Source: CAYXVF01 sp964468125 (GTDB lineage Bacteria > Myxococcota > XYA12-FULL-58-9 > CAYXVF01). Taken from it: a DNA stretch of 14,633 bases. Every line of letters begins with the position of its first letter. Positions within the stretch are counted from its first letter, which is position 1. The notes beneath the pieces were generated by a model. The model searched no databases. It was not told the DNA's origin and was given only the letters and a program-made list of their open reading frames with translations. Made by a program: the position numbers and the translations under genes. Location of the stretch: the NCBI GenBank assembly GCA_964468125.1, contig CAYXVF010000132.1, positions 1-14,633 on the forward strand. The letters run 5' to 3'. Below are positions 1 to 7,165 of this stretch, piece after piece.

Positions 1-1155
1 CTTCGGCTGTGGTGCGACCGGCTGTGGTGCGACCGGCTGCGGTGCGACCGGCTGTGGTGCGACCGGCTGCGCCGCAGGCACTGAAGGGGCGGCGGCCGGC
101 GTCGGTGCGGTTGGCATCGGTGCGGCCGGCTGCGGTGCGGCGGGCTGCGGTGCGGCCGGCTGAGGCGGCGCAAAGGGCTCTGCCGCGGCCGGTGCTGTGG
201 CGGCAGGTGCCGAGGGCGTTTCGCTCGGCGCCGAAGGCGCTGCGGGGGGAAATGTTGCGGCCGCTGGCGGCGGAGGCGTTGCGGGTCGCGGAGCCGGCGC
301 GCTCGGCGGCGTCCCGGCGGCGGGGCGGCCCGTTGCCGGAGGCGCCGGCGGGGCAGCCGAAGCGCTCGGGGGAGCCGGCGGCGCGGTGGCGGCGCCCGAG
401 GAGGGAGGCGGAAGGGGGCTTCCCGGTCGTGCGATCGCGCTCGGCGGCGGCGGTGGTGCACCGGTGCTCGGCATCATCGGGCTTCCCGGAGGCGGCGTCG
501 GCGATCCCGGTCGTGGCGCTGGCGGGGCGGCGCTCGGTGGCGGCGGCGCGCTCGGCGCCGGTGCTCTCGGTGCGGCCGCGCTCGGCGGGGGAGGCGTAGA
601 CGGGATGCCCGGAGCGAAATGTGGTGCTGCGGGGGGCGTCGCAGCCGCCGGTGCTGGCGCAGGCGTCGGGGCCGGCGTGGCCCGTGTAGGTGTAGGTACA
701 GGTGCAGGTGCAGGTGCAGGTGCAGCTGCGGCTGCAGCTGCGGCCGTGGCTGCGGCGGTCGGGATCGGATTCGGGGCTGCGGTCGTGGCTTCGCCCACGA
801 GGTCCTTGACCGTGTTGATCACCGCCTGCGTCTCGAAGGGCTTGGCGAGCTGACCGTCCGCACCCACCCCCTGAGCCCGGCCTTCGTCTACGGGCTCGGC
901 CTTCGAGCCCATCAGGACGACCTTGGCGCCCTGCGTGTCCGGGTCGGACTTGAGGTTCTGACAGACGGAGTAGCCGTCCATGTCGTCCATCTTGAGATCG
1001 ACGAGAATCACCGAAGGCCTCAGCTGCTTGGCGAGCGCCATGCCCTCGCTGCCACTCGAAGCGGTCGCGACCTCAAACGGCTCGGCGGCGAAGGTGATCT
1101 GAATGGCTCGCCGAATGGTCGAGCTGTCATCTACGACGAGTACTTGATGAGACAT
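1..1155 (-). CDS. Response regulator receiver protein with long Pro/Ala-rich tail (3' end outside window)
   Basis: The gene reads from the ATG at 1155 to the left edge with no stop, giving 385 visible codons. Residues 1-122 form a CheY-like receiver: VLVVDDSS supplies the acidic pair D9/D10, the phospho-acceptor is D53 in VILVDLKMDD, S84 sits at the switch Ser/Thr position and K105 in LAKPF is the conserved lysine. From about residue 123 the protein is almost entirely Pro, Ala, Ser, Thr and Gly, including Ala-Pro dipeptides and QPVAP/QPAAP repeats near the edge. This tail exceeds 260 residues and should be disordered. The SD-like GAGGGG lies just before the ATG, and only 11 bp separate it from the upstream CheW-like gene, so co-transcription is likely. 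By family, a kinase would phosphorylate D53. Whether a second folded domain follows the tail cannot be seen. The receiver assignment is firm; the output role is unknown. Confidence 0.93.
   Translation of the reverse strand, partial: MSHQVLVVDDSSTIRRAIQITFAAEPFEVATASSGSEGMALAKQLRPSVILVDLKMDDMDGYSVCQNLKSDPDTQGAKVVLMGSKAEPVDEGRAQGVGADGQLAKPFETQAVINTVKDLVGEATTAAPNPIPTAAATAAAAAAAAPAPAPAPVPTPTRATPAPTPAPAPAAATPPAAPHFAPGIPSTPPPPSAAAPRAPAPSAPPPPSAAPPAPRPGSPTPPPGSPMMPSTGAPPPPPSAIARPGSPLPPPSSGAATAPPAPPSASAAPPAPPATGRPAAGTPPSAPAPRPATPPPPAAATFPPAAPSAPSETPSAPAATAPAAAEPFAPPQPAAPQPAAPQPAAPMPTAPTPAAAPSVPAAQPVAPQPVAPQPVAPQPVAPQPK
5..70. repeat. 15-bp tandem repeat encoding QPVAP units
   Basis: Four consecutive 15-bp units, GGCTGTGGTGCGACC or a one-base variant, occupy 5-64, with a partial fifth to 70. 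A related degenerate block lies at about 119-165. On the minus strand they encode repeated Gln-Pro-Val/Ala-Ala-Pro in the response regulator tail. Units keep the reading frame, so gain or loss would change linker length without breaking the gene. Confidence 0.85.
689..742. repeat. 6-bp tandem repeat (GGTGCA and variants) encoding Ala-Pro and Ala runs
   Basis: GGTGTA, GGTACA and four GGTGCA units run from 689 to 724, followed by GCTGCG/GCTGCA units to about 742. Read on the minus strand this gives a poly-Ala run and then alternating Ala-Pro at the beginning of the response regulator linker, directly after the receiver domain. Confidence 0.8.
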
Positions 1156-1166
1156 GGCCCCTCACT

Positions 1167-1586
1167 TCATCCTTCGCGCGTTACGCAATTTTCCCACAGT
1201 CGATCGGTGTCGACCCACCAGAACGTTTGCCCCGCGGTCTGGGCGCGTTGTGCGCCCGGCGCGCGCGCTCCCGGCGATGGAATCTCGGCGCTGTCGGCCC
1301 CGCGCCCATCGGAATCCAAAAACGACCAGCTGGAGTAAACCCGCCCTGTCTCATCGATCGAGAGTCCGACAGGTTCTCCCCGTACCTGCACGATCACGAC
1401 CAGCTCCTCCTCGCGAACGCCTCGAGGCTCCAGGGCCAGGAGAGGCACGTAACCATCCTGGTGGGCGATGAGTCCGAGATGCTCGGGCAGCGATTCGGGA
1501 ATGGGAATGACATCGGTCGCGAGTGTGATGCGGTCTACCTGCTCGATCGAGAGTCCGAGAGCGGCGCCCCCCACTGACACGGTCAT
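1167..1586 (-). CDS. CheW-like adaptor protein
   Basis: The product is 139 residues. The pattern fits a CheW-type double beta-barrel: VGGAALGLSIEQVDRI at the N-terminus, IPESLPEHLGLIAHQDGYVPLLAL (residues 28-52) matching the family's 'Pro...Gly...g..vPv.dL' stretch, ELVVIVQVRGEPVGLSID (61-78), and a C-terminal FWWVDTDRLWE matching the final strand and helix. CheW domains couple receptors to a CheA kinase in the cytoplasm. I chose ATG 1586 because GAGG lies 11 bp upstream; the GTG at 1589 has it at 8 bp. An upstream in-frame ATG at 1628 adds 14 residues but its AAAGG is only 1 bp away. A hydrophilic Gly/Ala/Gln insert at about 93-120 precedes the last strand. The gene lies between a second CheW-like gene and the response regulator on one strand. 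It could be a single-domain CheW or a diverged paralogue. Confidence 0.82.
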   Translation of the reverse strand: MTVSVGGAALGLSIEQVDRITLATDVIPIPESLPEHLGLIAHQDGYVPLLALEPRGVREEELVVIVQVRGEPVGLSIDETGRVYSSWSFLDSDGRGADSAEIPSPGARAPGAQRAQTAGQTFWWVDTDRLWENCVTREG

Positions 1587-1671
1587 CACCGGACCGACCT
1601 CAGACGGATCGGAGTGCGCTCCCGTCATACCTTTCGCTTTTAGCCCCGATCCCCTACCCGGTCAAATTTCG

Positions 1672-2097
1672 TTAGCGAGCCTCGGCAGTTAGCTCGACGA
1701 GCGCGGCGAGCGACAGCACGAGGAGCACCGCTCCCTCGTGCTCGAGGCACCCCTCAAACAGATCCGCTCGGCCGAGCCCGAGGGTGGGGAAGGGACGGGT
1801 GGGTGCGGAGCTATTGAAGTGCCGAATTCGGTCGATCGCGATCCCGAAAACCCCATCGTCGCCGTGCTGCAGCCAAACCACCCATGGTGCTACGGTGCGC
1901 TGCGCGCCGCCCCAGCGGTGCGCGAGATCGAGAAAGGGCAGCGCCGCATCCGCGCTGCGCTCGAGACCTACATCCTGATCCACCGACACCACCGAGTCCG
2001 CGGGCACGCAAACGCGATAGCCCGCGCAGTCCAATCGGACCCACGACCGGATCGCCGAGGCTTGCCGTGACGCATCGCTGCTGGGCTCACCCTTCAT
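1672..2097 (-). CDS. Diverged CheW-like adaptor protein, first gene of the chemosensory operon
   Basis: The product is 141 residues. Residues 17-36 (beginning IRSWVRLDCAGYRVCVPADS) look like the first CheW strands, ALPFLDLAHRWG (52-63) like the central loop, WVVWLQHGDDGVFGIAIDRI (72-91) like the second barrel, and LLVLSLAALVEL (125-136) like the closing strand and helix. Family support is weaker than for the neighbouring gene because the usual Gly/Pro landmarks are partly missing. The ATG at 2097 is preferred since GGGAG stands 8 bp upstream, whereas the longer in-frame start at 2175 would run through the divergent lipoprotein start. The gene ends 85 bp before the next gene's chosen start on the same strand. 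It may be a CheW paralogue specialised for another receptor or a non-receptor scaffold. Confidence 0.72.
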   Translation of the reverse strand: MKGEPSSDASRQASAIRSWVRLDCAGYRVCVPADSVVSVDQDVGLERSADAALPFLDLAHRWGGAQRTVAPWVVWLQHGDDGVFGIAIDRIRHFNSSAPTRPFPTLGLGRADLFEGCLEHEGAVLLVLSLAALVELTAEAR

Positions 2098-2127
2098 TTG
2101 TGACTCCCCTCGGCCTCGCGATACACT
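2098..2127 (+). promoter_or_regulatory. Candidate promoter for the first vWA lipoprotein gene, possibly leaderless
   Basis: TTGTGA at 2098-2103 and TACACT at 2122-2127 are separated by 18 bp and resemble a sigma70-type -35/-10 pair with 4 of 6 matches each. A start site 7-8 bp after the -10 would fall on or next to the ATG at 2135, and no Shine-Dalgarno sequence precedes that ATG. The minus-strand CheW-like gene begins at 2097, so the whole divergent control region is only 37 bp. This is inference from consensus matching only. Confidence 0.3.
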
Positions 2128-2134
2128 CCCGGCC

Positions 2135-3736
2135 ATGCGGACGCATCGTTCGAGCCTGCGCTCATTCCCCATCATCCTCGCTGTTGCGCTCGTCGGATGC
2201 CAAAACTATCCCTTCGAGCTGCGCGAGCCGAGTCGGGTCGACGCGCGTCAAATCACCGAGGTCGTCGCTCAGCTCACCCCCGCGGACATCTTGTTTGTCA
2301 TCGACAACAGCGGGTCCATGGGCGAGGAGATTCAAGAGCTTCAGAACAATCTCGAGCTGTTCTTGAATGCTCTGTCGGTCAGCGACAACGATTTTCAGGT
2401 CGGGATCATAACGACCGACATGGAATGCAACATACCCACCAACGATTGCGCCGAACTGAACCCCACCACCTCGGTCGCATGTTGCCAGCAGCTCGCGCTC
2501 AATCCTTCGGGGCTCTGCGAAGAGCGCGACCAGGACGCGGACGGAGTGTTCGAGACCTCAACGTGCGACGGTGGACGTTTGCGCTCCGCCATTCCGAACG
2601 GAAGACGGGTCTTTCCCAGGCCCAGCGCGAGCGAACGCGACGCGTGGCTGGCGGAGGTGAACCAAGCGATCGACCTTGCGAGCAACAACCTGCGCGGCTC
2701 GACCATGGAGGCTGGGCTCGCCGCGCTAAACGAAGCGGTCGCCTGCGCCGTTGGCGATCCTGAATGTTCGGACTCGCGAGTGGCGGACCTGAACCAAGGC
2801 TTCATTCGTGAGGGAGCGGACCTCGTCGTGATCTTCGTGAGCGACGAGGACGATTGCAGTGTCGCGAATCCAACGATTTGGGATCGGCCGCCGAACAACT
2901 CGAACCCCCTCGATCAGCAGACGCATTTCTGCAGCGCGCTCGACTGCTACGCCTATTACGGTGACGGCGATTCCAACGGCAATGGCGTGCACGACTTCAT
3001 CGACGAAGGCGTGGCGGGAGGGCCATTCAGCGGCCTCTTGTGCGACGACGCCACGAAGCGCATGGAGAATCCGCCGGGACTCTCCCCCGTTGCCGCTTTG
3101 CTCGACACGCTCGTGGCGCTCAAGGGCGGTGACGTGTCCGCCGTGCGTGCGGCGGGTATTCTGTCCGCGACGGCCGAGGCGGGTGCGCCGCTCGGTTTCG
3201 ACACGAACGGCTGCTTCAATCGGACCACCGGACCGAGTCCAGACTGCGGCTGCCTTCAGAACAGCCCCTTGGAAGCGTACTGCTACGTCACCGAGCGCAA
3301 CGGAGCGGGCGCGGACGGTGGCAACCAGCGCGCTCGGATCCCCGTCGGCATGGGCGGCACCTTCTCCGGAGGCTGCTCCGCGATGCCAGGGGGGCGCTAC
3401 GGCGAATTCTTGGAGCTCCTGGCGGCGCGCCGAGTGGAGTCCGGGCAACGACCGGACACGTTGGTGGATTCGATCTGTCGCGACCGTTATGACGAAACTC
3501 TAGAACGCATCGTCAACAACGTCATTTTGTCGAATTGTTTCGATCTCGGCACCCCGCCCACCACGACCGACGACCTCCGCGTCACGTATAATGGCAGCAC
3601 GCTGCCAAACGTGGAGGTGGCGGGCTCCGAGCAGGGGTACAGTTGGATCGAAGGGAGCCAGGAAGTCTGCCTCGAAGGAGGCTTGAGCAAATCGATCAAC
3701 GACCGGGTGGAAATCGTCCTCCTCGGATCGGAATGA
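2135..3736 (+). CDS. Cysteine-rich vWA-domain lipoprotein (first of tandem pair)
   Basis: The product is 533 residues. It begins with a lipoprotein signal ending in lipobox LVGC, so C22 should be lipidated; Q23 does not signal inner-membrane retention, suggesting an outer-membrane or surface location. A von Willebrand A fold starts at about residue 50: DILFVIDNSGSM carries the MIDAS motif D57-x-S59-x-S61, T190 in RGSTMEAG is the likely third-loop residue, and D237 in VIFVSDEDDCS the likely fourth. Long inserts within and after the fold are rich in cysteine, consistent with disulfides outside the cytoplasm. Two Asp/Asn/Gly loops, DQDADGVFE (132-140) and DGDSNGNGVHDF (277-288), resemble calcium-binding loops. 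The C-terminal part, about 420-533, is shared with the downstream paralogue. vWA domains mediate metal-dependent protein binding; the partner is unknown. The start is the first Met of a normal signal peptide. Confidence 0.9.
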   Translation: MRTHRSSLRSFPIILAVALVGCQNYPFELREPSRVDARQITEVVAQLTPADILFVIDNSGSMGEEIQELQNNLELFLNALSVSDNDFQVGIITTDMECNIPTNDCAELNPTTSVACCQQLALNPSGLCEERDQDADGVFETSTCDGGRLRSAIPNGRRVFPRPSASERDAWLAEVNQAIDLASNNLRGSTMEAGLAALNEAVACAVGDPECSDSRVADLNQGFIREGADLVVIFVSDEDDCSVANPTIWDRPPNNSNPLDQQTHFCSALDCYAYYGDGDSNGNGVHDFIDEGVAGGPFSGLLCDDATKRMENPPGLSPVAALLDTLVALKGGDVSAVRAAGILSATAEAGAPLGFDTNGCFNRTTGPSPDCGCLQNSPLEAYCYVTERNGAGADGGNQRARIPVGMGGTFSGGCSAMPGGRYGEFLELLAARRVESGQRPDTLVDSICRDRYDETLERIVNNVILSNCFDLGTPPTTTDDLRVTYNGSTLPNVEVAGSEQGYSWIEGSQEVCLEGGLSKSINDRVEIVLLGSE

Positions 3737-3750
3737 AGGAACTCATCGTC

Positions 3751-5616
3751 ATGCTGATGCTCCGCCGTGTCGCACCTGTCACCCTTGCCCTGGTGTTGGG
3801 CTGCCAGACCTACGACTTCACCTTTCAGCCGGACACTGACCTCCAGCAGGTGGACCTCGACTTCTTGGTCCAGACTCCGTCGCAGGCGGACATCCTCTTC
3901 GTGGTCGACAACTCGATCTCCATGACCGAGGAGCAGGCCGCTCTCATCGATTCCTTTGACGCATTCATCAATGACCTGTCCCGGAGCGATACGGCCTACC
4001 GCATTGGCGTGGTCTCCACCGACGCGGTGGGCTGGTCGAGCCAGCTCGAAGGAGATTGCGCAGGCGATCCTTTCCCAAACCCGCTGCAGAACGGCTTTGG
4101 CGGCAAGGGCAACTGCACCCTCGGCGCCGTGAACCAGCTCGCCTATCCGCACGACGGAGCCCGCGGCCGACTTCTTGCGGCCTACGACAGCGACGTCTAC
4201 GACACGACGGATCCAGCGTACGCGAGCTTCACCGAAGACCAGCGCGACGCGCTTCGGCGTCTTTTCCCGACGGGTCCGAATACGGGGCCCTGTGTGATCG
4301 ACGAGAGTGACGCGACGCAGGTGGGCACCTTCTACGACTCGCCGACGCCGTGCGACGCGGACCATCCGCCGCGTCGTGCGCAGGGCACGGAAGGTGCCGA
4401 GTGGGTGATCGATCGCGAGCTGACGAACCTCAACGCCTGCAACGCCTGCGGCTGCGGTGAAGGGGAGTGCGAGCGCGGCAATGCGTGTTTCGACAACTGC
4501 GCCACGCCGGTGGCCGGGGCTTATGTGCGGGCCGTGTTTCGAGCCAACATTCGCGGGCTCGGCACCGCGGGGCAGGGCTGGGAGCAGGGAATGCGCGCCG
4601 GCTTGCTCGCCATCGGCGTCGAGCCCGCAGACCCGAGCGAAGAGCTTGCTTTGAACCCGGTCAACGACCTGACCGATCCAACCCGCCCGGCGAACGAAGC
4701 ACCGAATACGTACACGGTAGTCGATGAGCTCGGGAACACCTTCCGCACTTCGTGGTTCCGCGAGGACGCGCTCTTTGCGATGATGTTCGTCACCGACGAG
4801 CAAGACTGCTCGATGAGCCAGGCCTTCTTTGACAGTGGCAAGTCCTGCTTTGAGGAGGGCTGCGACCTGAACCCCGCCAACAACCGGCCGACCGGTTCCG
4901 TGTGTTACCAAAGCATCGGTCAGGCGAACCTCGTTGCGCCGAGTCAGATGTCGCGCTTGCTGCTGCGAAAAAAAGGAGACGTGGAAAGCCGGGTCGCGAT
5001 CGGATTGATCGGTGGGCTGACGCGTCCGGACCCGGACAACCGATCCGTGGCCGTCGCCGACGACTGCGTGGCGAACGCTCCCGTTCCGGCCGGCGAGGTC
5101 GAGCCCACTCCCGACACCCAGTGTCGGTGCGTCACGGGACTCCCGGACGTGCGTTGGTGCGACTTCACCGACAACGCGAGCGCGGCATCGGCGCCACCAA
5201 CGTGCGACGCCCTCGGGGGCGACCGCTACACGGAATTCGGCGATTTCTTCCCTCGAAAGACCTACGAATCCGTCTGCCGGGCAGATTTTTCCCAGGCGCT
5301 GATCGACTTTGGCAACATCGCCAAGCTCTCCTGCTTTGACCTAAACGAGATCAGCCCCGCGAACGGTGACCCGTCGAACGTGCGAGTCCTTCGTGCACCG
5401 CGCAATCTCGCCGAAATCGGTGACGCCCCGCGGTTGCTGCCGCGAACCACCAACGGCTCTGACGAGGAGGGTTGGTACTACGTGCCCGGGGAGGACGGTG
5501 CAGGCGATCAGATCTGCCTCAACCGGATCGATCGGCTCATCGGTGATCGCTATGTGATCAGCATCTTGAGCACGGACCTCGTCGATCCACGGCGGTCGAT
5601 CCCGACCGAGCAGTGA
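3751..5616 (+). CDS. Cysteine-rich vWA-domain lipoprotein (second of tandem pair)
   Basis: The product is 621 residues and paralogous to the preceding protein. Shared features are lipobox LVLGC (C18), ADILFVVDNSISM with MIDAS D53-x-S55-x-S57, FVTDEQDCS (D349) and a C-terminal segment with SVCR and SCFDL (507-531). The MIDAS Gly of the first copy is Ile here. A cysteine knot-like cluster not seen in the first copy lies at 230-250 (C230, C233, C235, C240, C246, C250). I chose ATG 3751 because AAGGA lies 10 bp upstream; an ATG at 3733 overlaps the previous stop as ATGA and would add six residues, but no suitably spaced SD precedes it. Either way the two genes are tightly linked and probably co-translated. 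It ends directly against the convergent membrane protein gene. The role is unknown; a surface adhesion or assembly function is an inference from the fold. Confidence 0.9.
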   Translation: MLMLRRVAPVTLALVLGCQTYDFTFQPDTDLQQVDLDFLVQTPSQADILFVVDNSISMTEEQAALIDSFDAFINDLSRSDTAYRIGVVSTDAVGWSSQLEGDCAGDPFPNPLQNGFGGKGNCTLGAVNQLAYPHDGARGRLLAAYDSDVYDTTDPAYASFTEDQRDALRRLFPTGPNTGPCVIDESDATQVGTFYDSPTPCDADHPPRRAQGTEGAEWVIDRELTNLNACNACGCGEGECERGNACFDNCATPVAGAYVRAVFRANIRGLGTAGQGWEQGMRAGLLAIGVEPADPSEELALNPVNDLTDPTRPANEAPNTYTVVDELGNTFRTSWFREDALFAMMFVTDEQDCSMSQAFFDSGKSCFEEGCDLNPANNRPTGSVCYQSIGQANLVAPSQMSRLLLRKKGDVESRVAIGLIGGLTRPDPDNRSVAVADDCVANAPVPAGEVEPTPDTQCRCVTGLPDVRWCDFTDNASAASAPPTCDALGGDRYTEFGDFFPRKTYESVCRADFSQALIDFGNIAKLSCFDLNEISPANGDPSNVRVLRAPRNLAEIGDAPRLLPRTTNGSDEEGWYYVPGEDGAGDQICLNRIDRLIGDRYVISILSTDLVDPRRSIPTEQ

Positions 5617-7158
5617 TCACTCCCAGCGAATCGTCTGCATCAGGGTGAGAAGGCTGTAGGCCGCGAGGAAAAGGGCCGCAAGGACGAGCGCGAAGTCGTA
5701 GAGGTCGCGGACGCGCGTGAGCTCTTCGATCGCGTCAGAGTCGATCTCTTCGCCGTGGGCGATTCCATCTTCCATCACCGCCCGCACGTTGCGGCGGACC
5801 CGGAGGTGATTCCGGATCGCCCAACCCACGGCGAGCGCCACCCCCAGCCCGAAGGTGATCACGAAGAGCGTATTGACCGCTCCGCGCACGCGGGCGCGAC
5901 GCTCATCCACGGCGGCCGCGCGCTCCTCGACCGTGGTGCGAACCAGAAGGTTGCCGACCGTGTTGGGCACGACCCGGCTGAGCGCCATCTCACCGAAGCG
6001 CTTCCGCGCCGCCCCTTCTGCTGCGAGCGCGGCGTCGAGGGACGGATCACTGCCGGGAAAGCCACTGAGGGCTCTCACGGCGTCGGTCACTGCGTCTTCC
6101 GGGGGATCTTCGCTCACCCAAAGGTGAATCGATGAGCTGCTGTGCTCGGGCGCGAAGATACTACGATACACGTCGATGCGCGCGAGTCCTTCGTAGTCTG
6201 GGGGTATGGGCACCGAGGTCTCGAGCCGGCCGCTGCTCGCCGGGAGCATAACCGCGTAGACCAGCGTGCTGCCGACCCAGAGATCGATGTAGAGCGGCTC
6301 GCGCACCGGCAGGGTGCGAACGACGAGCTGCACTTCGTCACCGGGCCGCGCGAAGGCCGATGGATCTGTTTCCGCCACCAGTTGGCGCTGCTCGTTCGAG
6401 ATACTCACCGTTCGCGAGAGTCCCGGAGCCTCGCCGATCGTAAACGCGTAGCCGATGGGTGAGGGGCGCGGAAGCCATCGAAGGTCAAAGAGCCCGTCTT
6501 CGTCGGTGTCCGCGCGAAAGCTCGGGTTGTCGCTGTGGACCGCCGTCGCTCCGTCTCCGGCGCTCACCCAGCCCACGACCGCGTTCTCCAGGCCGTCGAC
6601 GAGCACGCCGGAGCGCGGGTAGAGGCGCAGCTCATAGGGCGAGCCCTCCTTGGGACGCGCACGCTTCGAGAGCAGCTCTCGGTGGGAGAGAATGCGCGCG
6701 CGCGCACCCTCCGGTGCATCGACGGCGCGCAGGGTTTGAGTGAACCGGTCTTCGCCGAGCTCTGTTGTCACCCGTAGCTCCGCGGTTGCACCGTCCGCCA
6801 AGTCCGGCGGCACGCGAAAGGAGAGCTCGCCTATCGGACCGCCGAGCGGCACCCGCGCCCGCTCGCCGCGTGCGTCGCGGAGCACGAGCTCTCCGCCGGT
6901 GATCGGGATGCGCCGCATGTTGCCCCGGGGGTCCGCGGCCACGACGCGAAAATGCGCATCGTGCCCCCTCCACACCCGCGAGGAGCCGTAGAGCAGGGTG
7001 CCAAAGCTCAGGTCTAGGGTGGAGAGGTGAATCGAGAGCACCATCGTGACGAAGAGGACCGCACCGAAAGCGCCAGCGGCGATCCGCACGCGCCGCGCTT
7101 CTCGCTCCTCGTGGGGATCCACGAAGGGGTGCTCGGGTTCCTCGGAGAGCTCATTCAT
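5617..7158 (-). CDS. Membrane protein with large macroglobulin/Ig-like extracytoplasmic region
   Basis: The 513-residue product has a hydrophilic N-terminus, a transmembrane helix at about 25-43, some 385 extracytoplasmic residues, and two further helices at about 429-448 and 487-507 with a basic/acidic loop between them. The extracytoplasmic part reads as two or three beta-sandwich units: about 57-150, 185-260 and 268-350. Phrases such as VWRGHDAHFRVVAADPRG and FARPGDEVQLVVRT recall the 'Pro-Gly-x-x-Val' starts of macroglobulin-type domains. DTDEDGLFD (218-226) could be a calcium-type loop or the turn typical of regulatory beta-sandwich domains. No thioester motif is seen. The start at 7158 lies 7 bp after the upstream lipoprotein stop; an in-frame ATG at 7200 would overlap that gene by 35 bp, and neither start has a good SD. 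Family assignment is tentative; membrane topology is well supported. Confidence 0.85.
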   Translation of the reverse strand: MNELSEEPEHPFVDPHEEREARRVRIAAGAFGAVLFVTMVLSIHLSTLDLSFGTLLYGSSRVWRGHDAHFRVVAADPRGNMRRIPITGGELVLRDARGERARVPLGGPIGELSFRVPPDLADGATAELRVTTELGEDRFTQTLRAVDAPEGARARILSHRELLSKRARPKEGSPYELRLYPRSGVLVDGLENAVVGWVSAGDGATAVHSDNPSFRADTDEDGLFDLRWLPRPSPIGYAFTIGEAPGLSRTVSISNEQRQLVAETDPSAFARPGDEVQLVVRTLPVREPLYIDLWVGSTLVYAVMLPASSGRLETSVPIPPDYEGLARIDVYRSIFAPEHSSSSIHLWVSEDPPEDAVTDAVRALSGFPGSDPSLDAALAAEGAARKRFGEMALSRVVPNTVGNLLVRTTVEERAAAVDERRARVRGAVNTLFVITFGLGVALAVGWAIRNHLRVRRNVRAVMEDGIAHGEEIDSDAIEELTRVRDLYDFALVLAALFLAAYSLLTLMQTIRWE

Positions 7159-7165
7159 ACTCGTG

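Noticed and set aside
1..170. CRISPR-like impression from regularly repeated short units
   Set aside because: Units are contiguous 15-bp repeats without spacers and encode in-frame QPVAP peptide.
9..1338. Several long plus-strand open frames, including Arg/Pro/Ala- and Gly/Ala-rich ones
   Set aside because: They are antisense shadows of the repetitive Pro/Ala tail and receiver of the minus-strand response regulator.
3487..4911. 474-codon minus-strand open frame opposite the vWA genes
   Set aside because: It spans the junction of two well-supported plus-strand genes and has Arg/Val/His-rich antisense composition with no recognisable family.
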